NCBI RefSeq assembly: GCF_005406125.1 | Contig: NZ_BIXZ01000004.1 | Location: 124,001-188,000 of the forward strand | Source of the DNA: Haloarcula mannanilytica | GTDB taxonomy: Archaea; Halobacteriota; Halobacteria; Halobacteriales; Haloarculaceae | Direction of reading: 5' to 3' | DNA: 64,000 nt | Shown here: in pieces, positions 1 through 7,650 of the stretch | How positions within the stretch are numbered: position 1 is the first letter of the stretch | How the letters are laid out: every line of letters begins with the position of its first letter | Notes under the pieces: model-generated | The model's database searches: none | The model's input: the letters and a program-made list of their open reading frames with translations, nothing else | What the model was told of the DNA's origin: nothing | Translations under genes and position numbers: made by a program

Positions 1-646
1 TTCGGTTCGCTGCCGACGACGGGACTGTGCAGTGTTCGGTCCGGTTCTCCGACGCTGTCGTTCCGTTTCGAAACGTTTTGATGTGTACCTCACCGGAAGT
101 TTCCCAGATTCGCGCCCGCCAGCTGTTCCGGTCACCGGTGACCGTTGTGTCATTAGCCATCACGACCAGCGGGGTACTCTCGTCGGGGAGGTCGGAGGAG
201 TTGAACACCAGTCCACGAGTCCCGTTTGCACCCGGGACCCGCTCTGCGCCGTCGGCGACGGTGTAGTCGTTATCCGCCCTGTCGATAGCGCCGCTGACGC
301 GCTTGCCGTTCCGATGGTCGACGTACGTGACGTTGCTGAGCGTTCCGGAGGTGGCTGACAGGGCTTCAGTCTGGGTACTCACATTCCGAAGGCTTCGGTT
401 AAACGCATCGACCGGGGCGGACGGGTTGTAGTAGTTCGCTTGCCTGATGGCCGTGCCGGCGTTTGCCTCGGTGGCTGCCCTCGCTGCCAGCGCTCCGTCG
501 GCCCCGGCTGTCTCGCCCCGGCTTGCGAGGTTCTCGGTGAAGATAGCCGAATTGACCACCAGCGCCAGCCCGATGAAGACAAGCGCGAGCGCAAGCCCAG
601 CGACCAGCAACAGCTGTCCACGGCTGTCGTCGCTCAGATGCGCCAC
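1..646 (-). CDS. Pilin-like membrane-anchored secreted protein, partial at window edge
   Basis: The frame is open to the window edge, so the C-terminus is missing. The start is a GTG at 644-646, giving MAHLSDDSRGQLLLVAG, followed by a hydrophobic helix of about 20 residues and a polar exported region with several N-glycosylation sequons. The RGQ-plus-hydrophobic head is typical of the small haloarchaeal pilin-like families (DUF7261 type, from memory) encoded beside type IV pilus genes. It overlaps the preceding gene by 13 bp, so the three minus-strand genes form one operon. No enzymatic motif is visible. Function as a minor pilin or surface protein is inferred. Confidence 0.72.
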   Translation of the reverse strand, partial: MAHLSDDSRGQLLLVAGLALALVFIGLALVVNSAIFTENLASRGETAGADGALAARAATEANAGTAIRQANYYNPSAPVDAFNRSLRNVSTQTEALSATSGTLSNVTYVDHRNGKRVSGAIDRADNDYTVADGAERVPGANGTRGLVFNSSDLPDESTPLVVMANDTTVTGDRNSWRARIWETSGEVHIKTFRNGTTASENRTEHCTVPSSAANR

Positions 647-1218
647 GAAACCACCTCCACACGGACTGTGTTGTAGACGGTGTCCCCTCTATCCGGGACG
701 GGGAACTCCGACGCTTCGGACAGCGTCGTCTCGTTTTGTGTTCCGTCAGTGTCGTACAGGTGATCGTCGTCCGTCAATGTGAGCGTGTATGAGGCCGACA
801 CCGCGTTGTCGCTCGGGCGACCGTTGTACAGGTAGATGATCGGGCTCTGGCTCCGGTCGCCACGGAACCTGATATAGACGTTGTACGCGACGCCCCGCTC
901 GTCGAAGACCCGCTCCAGCATCGCCCCAAACGTGTTGTCCGGCGGCGTGCTGGCGTACACGCCAAGCCCCGTCTCGCTCGCGTTGTGGTACTGAGCGCTG
1001 CTGTTGTCCCAGTACAACAGCGCGGGTTTGAGCGCGTTCCGCTCCGCCGCGGTCGCTAACAGCCCGTCGCTGATCGCTCGCTGCTGGTTCTCGATGTGCT
1101 GGCTCGACGTGCTCGCAGACAACGGCGTCACTGCCGTCATCTGCAACGCGAAGATGAGTCCCGTCAGGAGCACGAGACTGGCGACGATAGCCTCCAACGT
1201 GTGTGCTTGCCCCCGCAT
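634..1218 (-). CDS. Pilin-like membrane-anchored protein (DUF7288-like)
   Basis: 194 residues starting MRGQAHTLEAIVASLVLL: a short basic head, RGQ, then one membrane helix (about residues 8-28) and an exported domain rich in Ser/Thr/Asn. The head matches class III prepilin-like signals of haloarchaeal pilus-associated families. It abuts the upstream gene (ends 1219) and overlaps the downstream one, indicating translational coupling. Probable role: structural or minor subunit of a type IV pilus-like surface structure. The family name is from memory; function is inferred from context and topology. Confidence 0.75.
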   Translation of the reverse strand: MRGQAHTLEAIVASLVLLTGLIFALQMTAVTPLSASTSSQHIENQQRAISDGLLATAAERNALKPALLYWDNSSAQYHNASETGLGVYASTPPDNTFGAMLERVFDERGVAYNVYIRFRGDRSQSPIIYLYNGRPSDNAVSASYTLTLTDDDHLYDTDGTQNETTLSEASEFPVPDRGDTVYNTVRVEVVSWRI

Positions 1219-1806
1219 CTACCACACCTCCACGACGACGGTCACGTCTTTTCCATGTAACCAGACGACCCGCAACGCCGTCACGCTTGCCTCGTTATTC
1301 GCCGGCAACGGCTGTCCCCGTGTCAGGACTACATCATCTGCGTTCGAGCAGGTCGTCGCCGCGACCAGCGAGTCGCCGCTGTCGTCCCAGCAGAGCGTGT
1401 CACGGGCCGTCGCTGTCGACGAGGCGTTCCCGACAACGGTCACGTTGACGTTTTGGGTGGCGGGATCGAGGCCGAGCTGTTCGGCGAGGGGTGTCTTCTC
1501 GAATGCACACGCGGTCGTGTTGTCGAAGAACTGGACTGTACAGTCCGTCCGCAGCGAGTACGGGCTCCGTGGCGACCCGAGTACCGACTTGGTAAGGTGG
1601 TCGACGGCCCGGTCTGCGGTGACGGTCTGTGCCTGTGCGCTGGCAGTGAACGGCGACAACAGCCCCGGAACGAACAGGAAGATGAAGATGAGGACTCCGA
1701 GAAAGAGGCTAATCCCGATGGCGAAATCGAGGTTCGTCTGTCCCCGCAACGCAGCACCCGCTCGTGGCTCCTCGTTTGAACGCGTACGTGTCCTGTCCCG
1801 TTGCAT
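1219..1806 (-). CDS. Pilin-like membrane-anchored protein (DUF7287-like), first gene of the operon
   Basis: 195 residues from ATG at 1806; a GTG two codons upstream (1812) is possible. After a basic head comes RGQTNLDFAIGISLFLGVL, a prepilin-like cleavage context followed by one membrane helix, then an exported domain with three or four cysteines and N-glycosylation sequons. It is immediately upstream of, and contiguous with, the next two pilin-like genes. A tRNA-Ala gene follows on the other strand. Probably exported by the pilus pathway; no catalytic motif seen. Confidence 0.74.
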   Translation of the reverse strand: MQRDRTRTRSNEEPRAGAALRGQTNLDFAIGISLFLGVLIFIFLFVPGLLSPFTASAQAQTVTADRAVDHLTKSVLGSPRSPYSLRTDCTVQFFDNTTACAFEKTPLAEQLGLDPATQNVNVTVVGNASSTATARDTLCWDDSGDSLVAATTCSNADDVVLTRGQPLPANNEASVTALRVVWLHGKDVTVVVEVW

Positions 1807-1958
1807 ACTCACTCCGGCCTGGTACTGTCTGCTTGTCTCTCACACTGGATACTCTTGTACATTGTGGCCCCCCAGGTGCGACGGACGCTACTGACTCACA
1901 CCCCCGCAACGGTTCGATGCCTTTATCAAAAGCCACTGGATACGAATAGGTGCAGCGC

Positions 1959-2030
1959 GGGCTCGTAGATCAGGGGTAGATCACTCCCTTGGCATGGGAG
2001 AGGCCCCGGGTTCAAATCCCGGCGAGTCCA
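1959..2030 (+). tRNA. tRNA-Ala (GGC)
   Basis: 72-nt cloverleaf. Acceptor GGGCTCG pairs with CGAGTCC (one G-T pair), the discriminator is A at 2030, the anticodon loop is TTGGCAT between CTCCC and GGGAG, and the T arm contains GTTCAAATC. The anticodon GGC reads alanine codons. The 3' end is the left core of the integrated element and the gene stays intact after integration. Confidence 0.95.
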
Positions 2031-2050
2031 TCCGTATTTTACCGTCGTAA
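2018..2050 (+). repeat. attL, left attachment core (33-bp direct repeat)
   Basis: 33 bp identical to 18165-18197. The first 13 bp are the tRNA-Ala 3' end (CCCGGCGAGTCCA) and the other 20 bp lie downstream. The flanking bases differ on both sides (T versus A upstream, T versus A downstream), which fixes the core limits. Integration at a tRNA 3' end is the standard mode for archaeal tyrosine integrases. Confidence 0.93.
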
Positions 2051-2176
2051 TCGGGGAATTAATAACACGGCGAGAGCGCCGTTTCTCCCTGTTTTCGGCA
2101 CAATCGGGTTTCGATAACCCTCCCCGGAGAAAGAGAGTTCATCGGGAATCCGGATGCACCCCTCGCAGTCACGCGA

Positions 2177-2380
2177 TTATTCCGAGGGAGGACAGTTCTC
2201 TAACACTTCTCGGAGGTGGTCGGCGTGTCGCCTAAACGCGACCTTGCCCAGCCCACCGACTGGCCATTCGCTCGTGATGAGTTCGTCCGTGCGTCTCGCC
2301 TCCTGGAGGCGACCGACGACGATGTTCGTCGAGCTATCCAGCAGGTCGAGGACGGTGATCAGCGGTGACGGACTGGTCAT
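2177..2380 (-). CDS. Small conserved-looking protein next to attL
   Basis: 67 residues from ATG at 2380 (MTSPSPLITVLDLLDSS). It is helical and amphipathic, with a well-formed hydrophobic pattern and haloarchaeal codon use, and no recognisable motif. The 5' end overlaps the divergent zinc-finger reading frame by 16 bp, so one of the two starts may be wrong. Lying just inside attL, opposite the rep operon, it could be a small regulatory protein. That is a guess from position. Confidence 0.45.
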   Translation of the reverse strand: MTSPSPLITVLDLLDSSTNIVVGRLQEARRTDELITSEWPVGGLGKVAFRRHADHLREVLENCPPSE

Positions 2381-2754
2381 CCTATACTCAATACTTCTGT
2401 AGCCACTGCCACGAAGAGTGCATAAATCACGCCGATAGTCTCCCAGCGCAACGCCATCGTTGCAAGTCCTGTATTCTTCTCGAACTCGACAACGCCCCTG
2501 AAACTGGTGACGCACTCACCACCAGTGAGGGAGCGGGAGAGCTGGTACGCCCGGAAGCGCAACGGAGTGAGCATCCCGGACCGATCGGCGAGCGCCAATC
2601 GCCGTCCGCACCAGCTCGACCAACTGGCAGCGCCCCCACGCGGGGCGACCCGGAAGCCCGAACGTGTCCCCCGAACCCGGAGGGTGAGGGGACTCCCAAC
2701 AGCGACACACTGGGCAGCCGACGAACGGACGCCCGTTCTGATGGTCCCAAATGA
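2365..2754 (+). CDS. Small zinc-finger protein upstream of rep
   Basis: 129 residues from GTG at 2365. The N-terminal half carries two Cys pairs, FCSHC at about residues 11-15 and RCKSC at about 32-36, a plausible single zinc-binding finger. The C-terminal half is Pro/Arg/Gly-rich and low in complexity. The stop overlaps the rep start in an ATGA (2751-2754), which argues for real coupled translation. The Pro-rich tail overlies a GC-rich tract with a hairpin (CGCCCC 2631-2636 with GGGGCG 2642-2647), so this stretch may also be replication-origin DNA. Confidence 0.5.
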   Translation: MTDWSSYTQYFCSHCHEECINHADSLPAQRHRCKSCILLELDNAPETGDALTTSEGAGELVRPEAQRSEHPGPIGERQSPSAPARPTGSAPTRGDPEARTCPPNPEGEGTPNSDTLGSRRTDARSDGPK

Positions 2755-4568
2755 GTGTCGTCGAGCCGCCGGGACACCTGGGCGGTCTCGACCTCGCCGA
2801 TAGATGTAACACTCCCGTCTTAGCAGACCTCCTGGAGGAGCGCGACCTGCTCGGTCACGGCCAGCTGCTCGATGGAACTCTTACGGAACGCGACGAAGAT
2901 CGCGTACGCGTAGCCAAGTTCATTGCGGCGCATCCAGAGGGTACGCCGCTGTCACACGTTGTTTCGTACGCTGTCAAAGGCGTCTCGCCCGAGATTTGCG
3001 AGCGCGTCGAAGGCTCCGACCCCGACTACCAGTTTGCATACCGCTTCGTCGATGACCTCGTAGCCCCTGAAGACCCCTACGTGCGGAAATCCGAGTCTGC
3101 AGGCGTTCTGATGGTGACCCCGACCCTCCGCCTTCTTGACTTGATTACAGAAGGCATTACTCAAACAGCCAACGAAGAGGGCATCAAGTACGACCGAGAG
3201 TTTCTCCGGAACTACCTCGCTAAGGTCGATTCTGTTGACGATGACCTCCGGGAACTACTGAAGGACGGTTTTACATCTTATCTGAATCGCATCAAAGACT
3301 ACAAGCTCTTGTTCGATGTCCACTTCGTCGACCGACGCGGTGGCGAGTCCACCAAGCGGATGACGAAGGATTACAAGACCCGCTTCAACGACCAAGGCCG
3401 TGTTTCCAAACAGTTCGCACGGTTCAACGATGCACTCGAATACGGCTACGAGAACGCCGATAACGCTGTACTGGTCACACTGACGACCGACCCGAAGCGT
3501 CAAGACTCGCTGCTCGACGGAATCGACTCTATCAACGAGAACTTTAATCGACTCCTGTCGTACTTCGATTCCGACCCTTCGACGAAAGACAATACCCGAC
3601 GTTCCGCTGTTCCAGGCTGGCGGCACGATCTCGATAGTGAGGTGACCGGGCGACCGCGTGACCGACCGGACTACATCAAGGCCCTAGAGTTCACAGAGAA
3701 AGGCTATCCGCACTTGCACGTCCTGTTCTTCGACGTACCGACCCGTGACGAAGACGGTATGCCCTGGCTCTGTGACAAACCGGAGGTAGCTACGAAGTGG
3801 GCTGACTACGGCCAAGGCGAGATCGTCGATGTGTACCCGCTGACCTACCGCGACGACCTTGACGATCTAGAGCCGGAGTTCCAGAGCGACGAAGGCTTCG
3901 TCGACTGGTATCGCTTCGGCGACCACGATCACGGCGAAGACTGGGTACGCGAGCGTACCCGGTCGCACGAGCTGATAGAATTCGGCGACGACAGCCACGA
4001 GAAAGAATCAACTGCTGGCGCGTATCTTGGCAAGTACCTGAGCGCGACGTTCGGCTCTTTGCTTGACGCCACAGAATCTTTCGAGCAGGCCGACGATGAC
4101 CGAGAGACGTACGCTGATAAGGCGTCTACTTGGAAGCTGGCACTGTACTGGGCGACAAACCGGCGCTTCTGGTCTTGCTCAAAACCGATTACGGAGGGTA
4201 TTGACCCAAATGACCACCTGCAAGATCCCAACGTTCGTGAGTCAGTTCGGTGGTGTTCGGTCGACTCAGTCCAAGCCGCGAGCGAGAGCAAGATACGTGA
4301 CAGCCTCGCGCGTCGGCATTGGGACGACATTGACGATCTCGATGCTGCCATAGAGCGGGCGATTTCCGATGTGGAACAACCGCAGGTTTGTTCAACATTG
4401 CCCTCTGATAATCTTTTCCGATGTATTGTTGACTATGTTGGTGCTTATTCTTACTGGGACCTTCCGACTAATGTGTTGGAGTCTGGGTTTGGTAGCCTCG
4501 GAGAAATTGAGGATTCAGTGAAGGAACCAGAAGGCTCCGAACATCCACGTAATAATGACGAATTCTAG
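2751..4568 (+). CDS. rep: HUH rolling-circle-type replication initiator (Rep)
   Basis: 605 residues carrying all three motifs of rolling-circle initiators in order: motif 1 LVTLTTDP at 241-248, motif 2 HLHVLFF (HUH metal ligands H321 and H323), and motif 3 YLGKY with candidate nucleophile tyrosines Y425 and Y429. These enzymes nick one strand at the origin and form a 5'-phosphotyrosine link. The protein is long for the family, with about 230 residues before motif 1 and about 170 after motif 3. It is translationally coupled to the zinc-finger gene. Its 3' end overlaps the opposing membrane-protein gene by 54 bp. It would replicate the excised circular genome. Confidence 0.85.
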   Translation: MSVVEPPGHLGGLDLADRCNTPVLADLLEERDLLGHGQLLDGTLTERDEDRVRVAKFIAAHPEGTPLSHVVSYAVKGVSPEICERVEGSDPDYQFAYRFVDDLVAPEDPYVRKSESAGVLMVTPTLRLLDLITEGITQTANEEGIKYDREFLRNYLAKVDSVDDDLRELLKDGFTSYLNRIKDYKLLFDVHFVDRRGGESTKRMTKDYKTRFNDQGRVSKQFARFNDALEYGYENADNAVLVTLTTDPKRQDSLLDGIDSINENFNRLLSYFDSDPSTKDNTRRSAVPGWRHDLDSEVTGRPRDRPDYIKALEFTEKGYPHLHVLFFDVPTRDEDGMPWLCDKPEVATKWADYGQGEIVDVYPLTYRDDLDDLEPEFQSDEGFVDWYRFGDHDHGEDWVRERTRSHELIEFGDDSHEKESTAGAYLGKYLSATFGSLLDATESFEQADDDRETYADKASTWKLALYWATNRRFWSCSKPITEGIDPNDHLQDPNVRESVRWCSVDSVQAASESKIRDSLARRHWDDIDDLDAAIERAISDVEQPQVCSTLPSDNLFRCIVDYVGAYSYWDLPTNVLESGFGSLGEIEDSVKEPEGSEHPRNNDEF

Positions 4569-5294
4569 CAATCCAACATAAGGCATCCATCTAAATAAGA
4601 TTCTGTCCTGTTTGATTGCGTTCGGATTTTGATTCTCAATCTTGCGATAATTGAAAAATAAGTACGTGAGGTTCCAGAATCCGACAACAATCGGTGCCAC
4701 AGATATAGAGATCATTATATAGCCAAAAGTATGTGGACTAGCGATGAAATCACCAAGAATAACGAGATCATTTATGATAGGCATCTCAGAAATAGCCCTT
4801 GGAACCGTCACATTTGGTGCTGACCTTCCAAGTGGCCCTGTCAGGATCATCCCCTGTCTATATGGAACAAACCCGATGATCTGGAGAAGGAATGCTAAAT
4901 ATGCACCAATAGAAGGTCCAGCAATACTTATTATTTTAGCTTTTTCAACAATAGAAGGGCTTATTTTTGATGTTGATTTGTTCGCTGATGTAGAAAATGG
5001 CGGAGTACTCATGTTCCACAAGATTCTCACAGACTTACGAATGACTGATAAAGATCGCAATAATACTACACCTCCGAAACCAAGAATGAAAAAGAGCGAA
5101 ATAGTGTGCAGCCACAGGTAGACGATCCCATCAATCCCATTTGGTGACACATATGGATGGAAATGTTCAAAAAGTTGTTCAGCAGAAAACACAAGCAAAA
5201 CGATAGTAATTGGTCCAAATACTGCTGCAAAGCTATCCCTCAACATATTAACTTGGAAATAGTCTTTCAATTTACCAATTGTTAATTCACCCAT
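4515..5294 (-). CDS. Membrane protein of unknown function (cargo block 1)
   Basis: 259 residues with about five predicted membrane helices (near residues 23-43, 56-82, 121-142, 185-208 and 236-257) separated by charged loops. Codon use is AT-rich (many AAT, ATA, AAA), unlike the rep and structural genes on either side, suggesting separate acquisition. The 3' end lies inside the rep 3' end on the opposite strand. It is divergent from the next membrane-protein gene. I do not recognise the family. Superinfection exclusion or defence is a positional guess. Confidence 0.75.
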   Translation of the reverse strand: MGELTIGKLKDYFQVNMLRDSFAAVFGPITIVLLVFSAEQLFEHFHPYVSPNGIDGIVYLWLHTISLFFILGFGGVVLLRSLSVIRKSVRILWNMSTPPFSTSANKSTSKISPSIVEKAKIISIAGPSIGAYLAFLLQIIGFVPYRQGMILTGPLGRSAPNVTVPRAISEMPIINDLVILGDFIASPHTFGYIMISISVAPIVVGFWNLTYLFFNYRKIENQNPNAIKQDRILFRWMPYVGLLEFVIITWMFGAFWFLH

Positions 5295-5546
5295 TTGTTT
5301 AGATAATGAAATCGTATCTTAAATTCATATCGGCCGGTTGAATGATTACAATAAAAGTGAGATGTAGTGTGAATACAATCCAGCAAGCTGTCTGCTTATA
5401 CTAATTCTTGGAGATACAATCGCGCATACAGAGTCACAGTAACATAGGTGTTACCACATTTTATTTATCTGTCATTTTCGTCAGTACGATTCTCTCAATA
5501 ACTGATACCCTAAGTATAATATCCCACAGTGAGTTTCTGTATCAAA
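5295..5546. promoter_or_regulatory. Divergent AT-rich promoter region of the two cargo membrane proteins
   Basis: About 250 bp of very AT-rich DNA between the 5' ends of two divergent genes. A TTTTATTTAT run near 5459-5468 and other TATA-like stretches could serve the rightward gene. No clear operator palindrome was found. Confidence 0.4.
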
Positions 5547-6368
5547 ATGGAATCCCCACAGGGTGAATCCTTCTTTTTCGGATTATTCACTCTCTTTTTT
5601 GTAGCACCTGTTATCTCATCCACTCTCCCATTCAATGAGGGCGTAGCTGTCTCTGCTCTCCTTTCAGGTTCCATCGGAATTTTACTAATTTTCTTCTCTC
5701 TTTCTTTTGGAAACGACTCTGACCTATCGCAAGAACTAGCGAGTATTCGATATGATCCGACAGGGGAGTCTGCTCTTCAGACAGGCATTAGTGAAGCAAG
5801 AGAGACCATTGATGCGCAGATAGAGACGCTGAATGATATAGACACTAAAGCAATCCGTGTTTTGAGAGTGAATGTTTTACTGGTCGGACTCTTCATATCT
5901 GCGTTAACATTTTCAACGAGGACTAATTCTCTTAATTTAGATGCTTTTATAAATATTTATTTAGGAAATGGTATACTCCTACTGATACTATCAACGGTCT
6001 CTGCAGGACTCACATACACCGCATCTAATTTTAAACCAGGAATCGGGAAGCAGAATATAATAACTACACTTGAGGAAGATCTGAATAAGGAAGAACTTGA
6101 CAGAGTACTGATTAAAAGTTATGCCAAGTGGATAAACGATAATAATTCAACTCAAACTTTGAATGCATTCTATTCGACATCAATGTTGCTCTTTTTAATA
6201 TATGCATTAACTTATCTTGCGCTCGGAACATACTCTGCTCTTATAGACGATGTCCCACTCTTTCTGAATATAATAGCCATGCTTGCTTTGTTCGCAATTA
6301 CACTGGCCTCTGGATATTTATCCCAAATCAAGGAAGTGGGTAGACAGCTGGAGCGTGATATCGGCTAA
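5547..6368 (+). CDS. Membrane protein with cytoplasmic helical segment, unknown function (cargo block 1)
   Basis: 273 residues from ATG 5547 (MESPQGESFFFGLF); a GTG six codons earlier is also open. Two N-terminal helices (about 8-27 and 34-53), a charged segment of about 45 residues that may be helical (SEARETIDAQIETLNDI), two central helices, a second soluble stretch, and two C-terminal helices ending before SQIKEVGRQLERDIG. It is AT-rich like its divergent neighbour. This TM-helical-TM layout is seen in several membrane effectors of defence systems, but no specific family is recognisable. Function unknown. Confidence 0.75.
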   Translation: MESPQGESFFFGLFTLFFVAPVISSTLPFNEGVAVSALLSGSIGILLIFFSLSFGNDSDLSQELASIRYDPTGESALQTGISEARETIDAQIETLNDIDTKAIRVLRVNVLLVGLFISALTFSTRTNSLNLDAFINIYLGNGILLLILSTVSAGLTYTASNFKPGIGKQNIITTLEEDLNKEELDRVLIKSYAKWINDNNSTQTLNAFYSTSMLLFLIYALTYLALGTYSALIDDVPLFLNIIAMLALFAITLASGYLSQIKEVGRQLERDIG

Positions 6369-6416
6369 TTTCTTACCCAACCTATTTACCCTACCAGCCG
6401 CAAACATGTAGTAAGT

Positions 6417-6509
6417 ATGCCCCCACAACAAAACGAAGATGATGAAGAACGACGTGAGCGGGTTTCACGAATCATCTTCGATGGTCAAAAAGTCTCGAAG
6501 GGCAGTTAA
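6417..6509 (+). CDS. 30-residue charged small ORF
   Basis: ATG 6417 to TAA 6507-6509, encoding MPPQQNEDDEERRERVSRII followed by FDGQKVSKGS. It is highly charged, with an acidic then basic head and a hydrophobic-basic tail. It lies 48 bp after the membrane-protein gene on the same strand, in a region otherwise without genes. The composition is halophile-like, but length alone gives little statistical support. It could be a small cargo protein or chance. Confidence 0.35.
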   Translation: MPPQQNEDDEERRERVSRIIFDGQKVSKGS

Positions 6510-6844
6510 CCGCCTAATCCATAGGTACCCAGCTTTTCTATTCTGAGTTAGACGAGTTTGTTCAAATACTACAACTCAGATATTTGGATAGATTGATTAC
6601 CTACCAGCTAGTTTCTCTCTTCAGACTTCTCAACTAACTGTTGGCTGAATTGTTTCTCACCCTTGCCATGACAGAATTGATGATCTAATCTAATACAGTC
6701 GGCTCCAATTTTGAACAAGATGAGAGGAATCTGAGTTGGTGCTATCGTACTTATAGTATTTTATCGATGCCTCAAACCCTTCTTTTCACTTTCACCGAGC
6801 CTCCGACCCCTAGTTAAGTCCATATCCTCCGAATCGTTCTGTGT
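6510..6844. other. AT-rich intergenic region before the structural operon
   Basis: 335 bp without a convincing gene. The right end, CTAGTTAAGTC about 30 bp before the 6845 start, is a weak TATA candidate for the structural operon, which would give an almost leaderless transcript. Composition switches from AT-rich to GC-rich at about 6840, marking the border of cargo block 1. Confidence 0.4.
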
Positions 6845-7216
6845 ATGGCAACCCAGGAAACGCCATCTTTCGACGATCTCGAACCGGTTGACAACAGCAC
6901 TGACGACGACTACGATTCGGAGTGGATCGAACTCGAACCCGGCGAATCGGTCGTCGGTGAGATTCGGGAACTCTCACCCAACTGCGGCAAGTACGACACG
7001 ACCGTCATCGAGCTGGCCCGCGGCATCGGCGACGTGGTCGCCATGTGGTCGAACGGCCAGATCGACAACGCCCTCGACGACAACGACCTCGGCGAGGGCG
7101 ACGTGGTCGGCATCAAGCACACTGAACAGACCAGCATGTTCACGAACGAGGACGGCGAGGAACAGGAGTACGACATCTGGAAGGTGCGGGAACTCCCTGC
7201 CGGAGGGCCTGAATGA
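6845..7216 (+). CDS. Small acidic protein, first gene of the structural cluster
   Basis: 123 residues, strongly acidic and without a membrane helix. The core from about residue 35 (GESVVGEIRELSPNCGKYD) alternates short hydrophobic strands with glycine turns and ends YDIWKVREL, a pattern compatible with a small beta-barrel of OB type. It overlaps the VP3-like start in an ATGA (7213-7216), so it belongs to the structural operon. Single-strand DNA binding would suit an OB fold in a pleolipovirus, but that is inference. Confidence 0.75.
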   Translation: MATQETPSFDDLEPVDNSTDDDYDSEWIELEPGESVVGEIRELSPNCGKYDTTVIELARGIGDVVAMWSNGQIDNALDDNDLGEGDVVGIKHTEQTSMFTNEDGEEQEYDIWKVRELPAGGPE

Positions 7217-7611
7217 GCTACCAGAACCGGGCGAGCGACATGGTGAGCGACTACATGAACATCCGGAGTCTGCCCGCGATGCTGTCGGTGGCGTTCATCG
7301 CGGCCAGCCTCTACCAGTTCGGCGGGATCACCACGGTCGAACTCCCGTGGCTATCGTACACGTTGACGACCCAGCACTCGCTGGTGATCTCGCTCGGGGC
7401 CTTCGCTGCGGCGTTTGCCAGCTCCGAGACCAAGGAATTCCAGTACTACGAGGACTGGGAGAAAGTCGCTATCGCGCTCGGCCCCGTGGTAATCCTCGGC
7501 AACGAGTACATTCCACAGATCAACGACTTCCTGTTCTCCCTCGGTGACCCGCTCGGGATGCAGCTGGCGTTCATCGCCACGGTCGTCTCCTGGGGAGTCG
7601 CTGTTCAGTAA
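7213..7611 (+). CDS. VP3-like internal membrane protein of a pleolipovirus
   Basis: 132 residues with four hydrophobic segments (about 20-40, 55-72, 84-101 and 110-130) and short polar loops. In pleolipoviruses a small 4-TM protein (VP3 of HRPV-1) is embedded on the inner face of the vesicle membrane and is encoded just before the spike, exactly as here. Start ATG 7213 is coupled to the preceding gene. No signal peptide is needed. Assignment rests on topology, size and position. Confidence 0.78.
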   Translation: MSYQNRASDMVSDYMNIRSLPAMLSVAFIAASLYQFGGITTVELPWLSYTLTTQHSLVISLGAFAAAFASSETKEFQYYEDWEKVAIALGPVVILGNEYIPQINDFLFSLGDPLGMQLAFIATVVSWGVAVQ

Positions 7612-7650
7612 ACCGATGACTCGACGCTATTCTTTCGGAGGTGAACTACG

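Noticed and set aside
2154..2402. 82-codon plus-strand frame near attL
   Set aside because: Mirror of the better minus-strand frame at 2177-2380; it has no motif or promoter.
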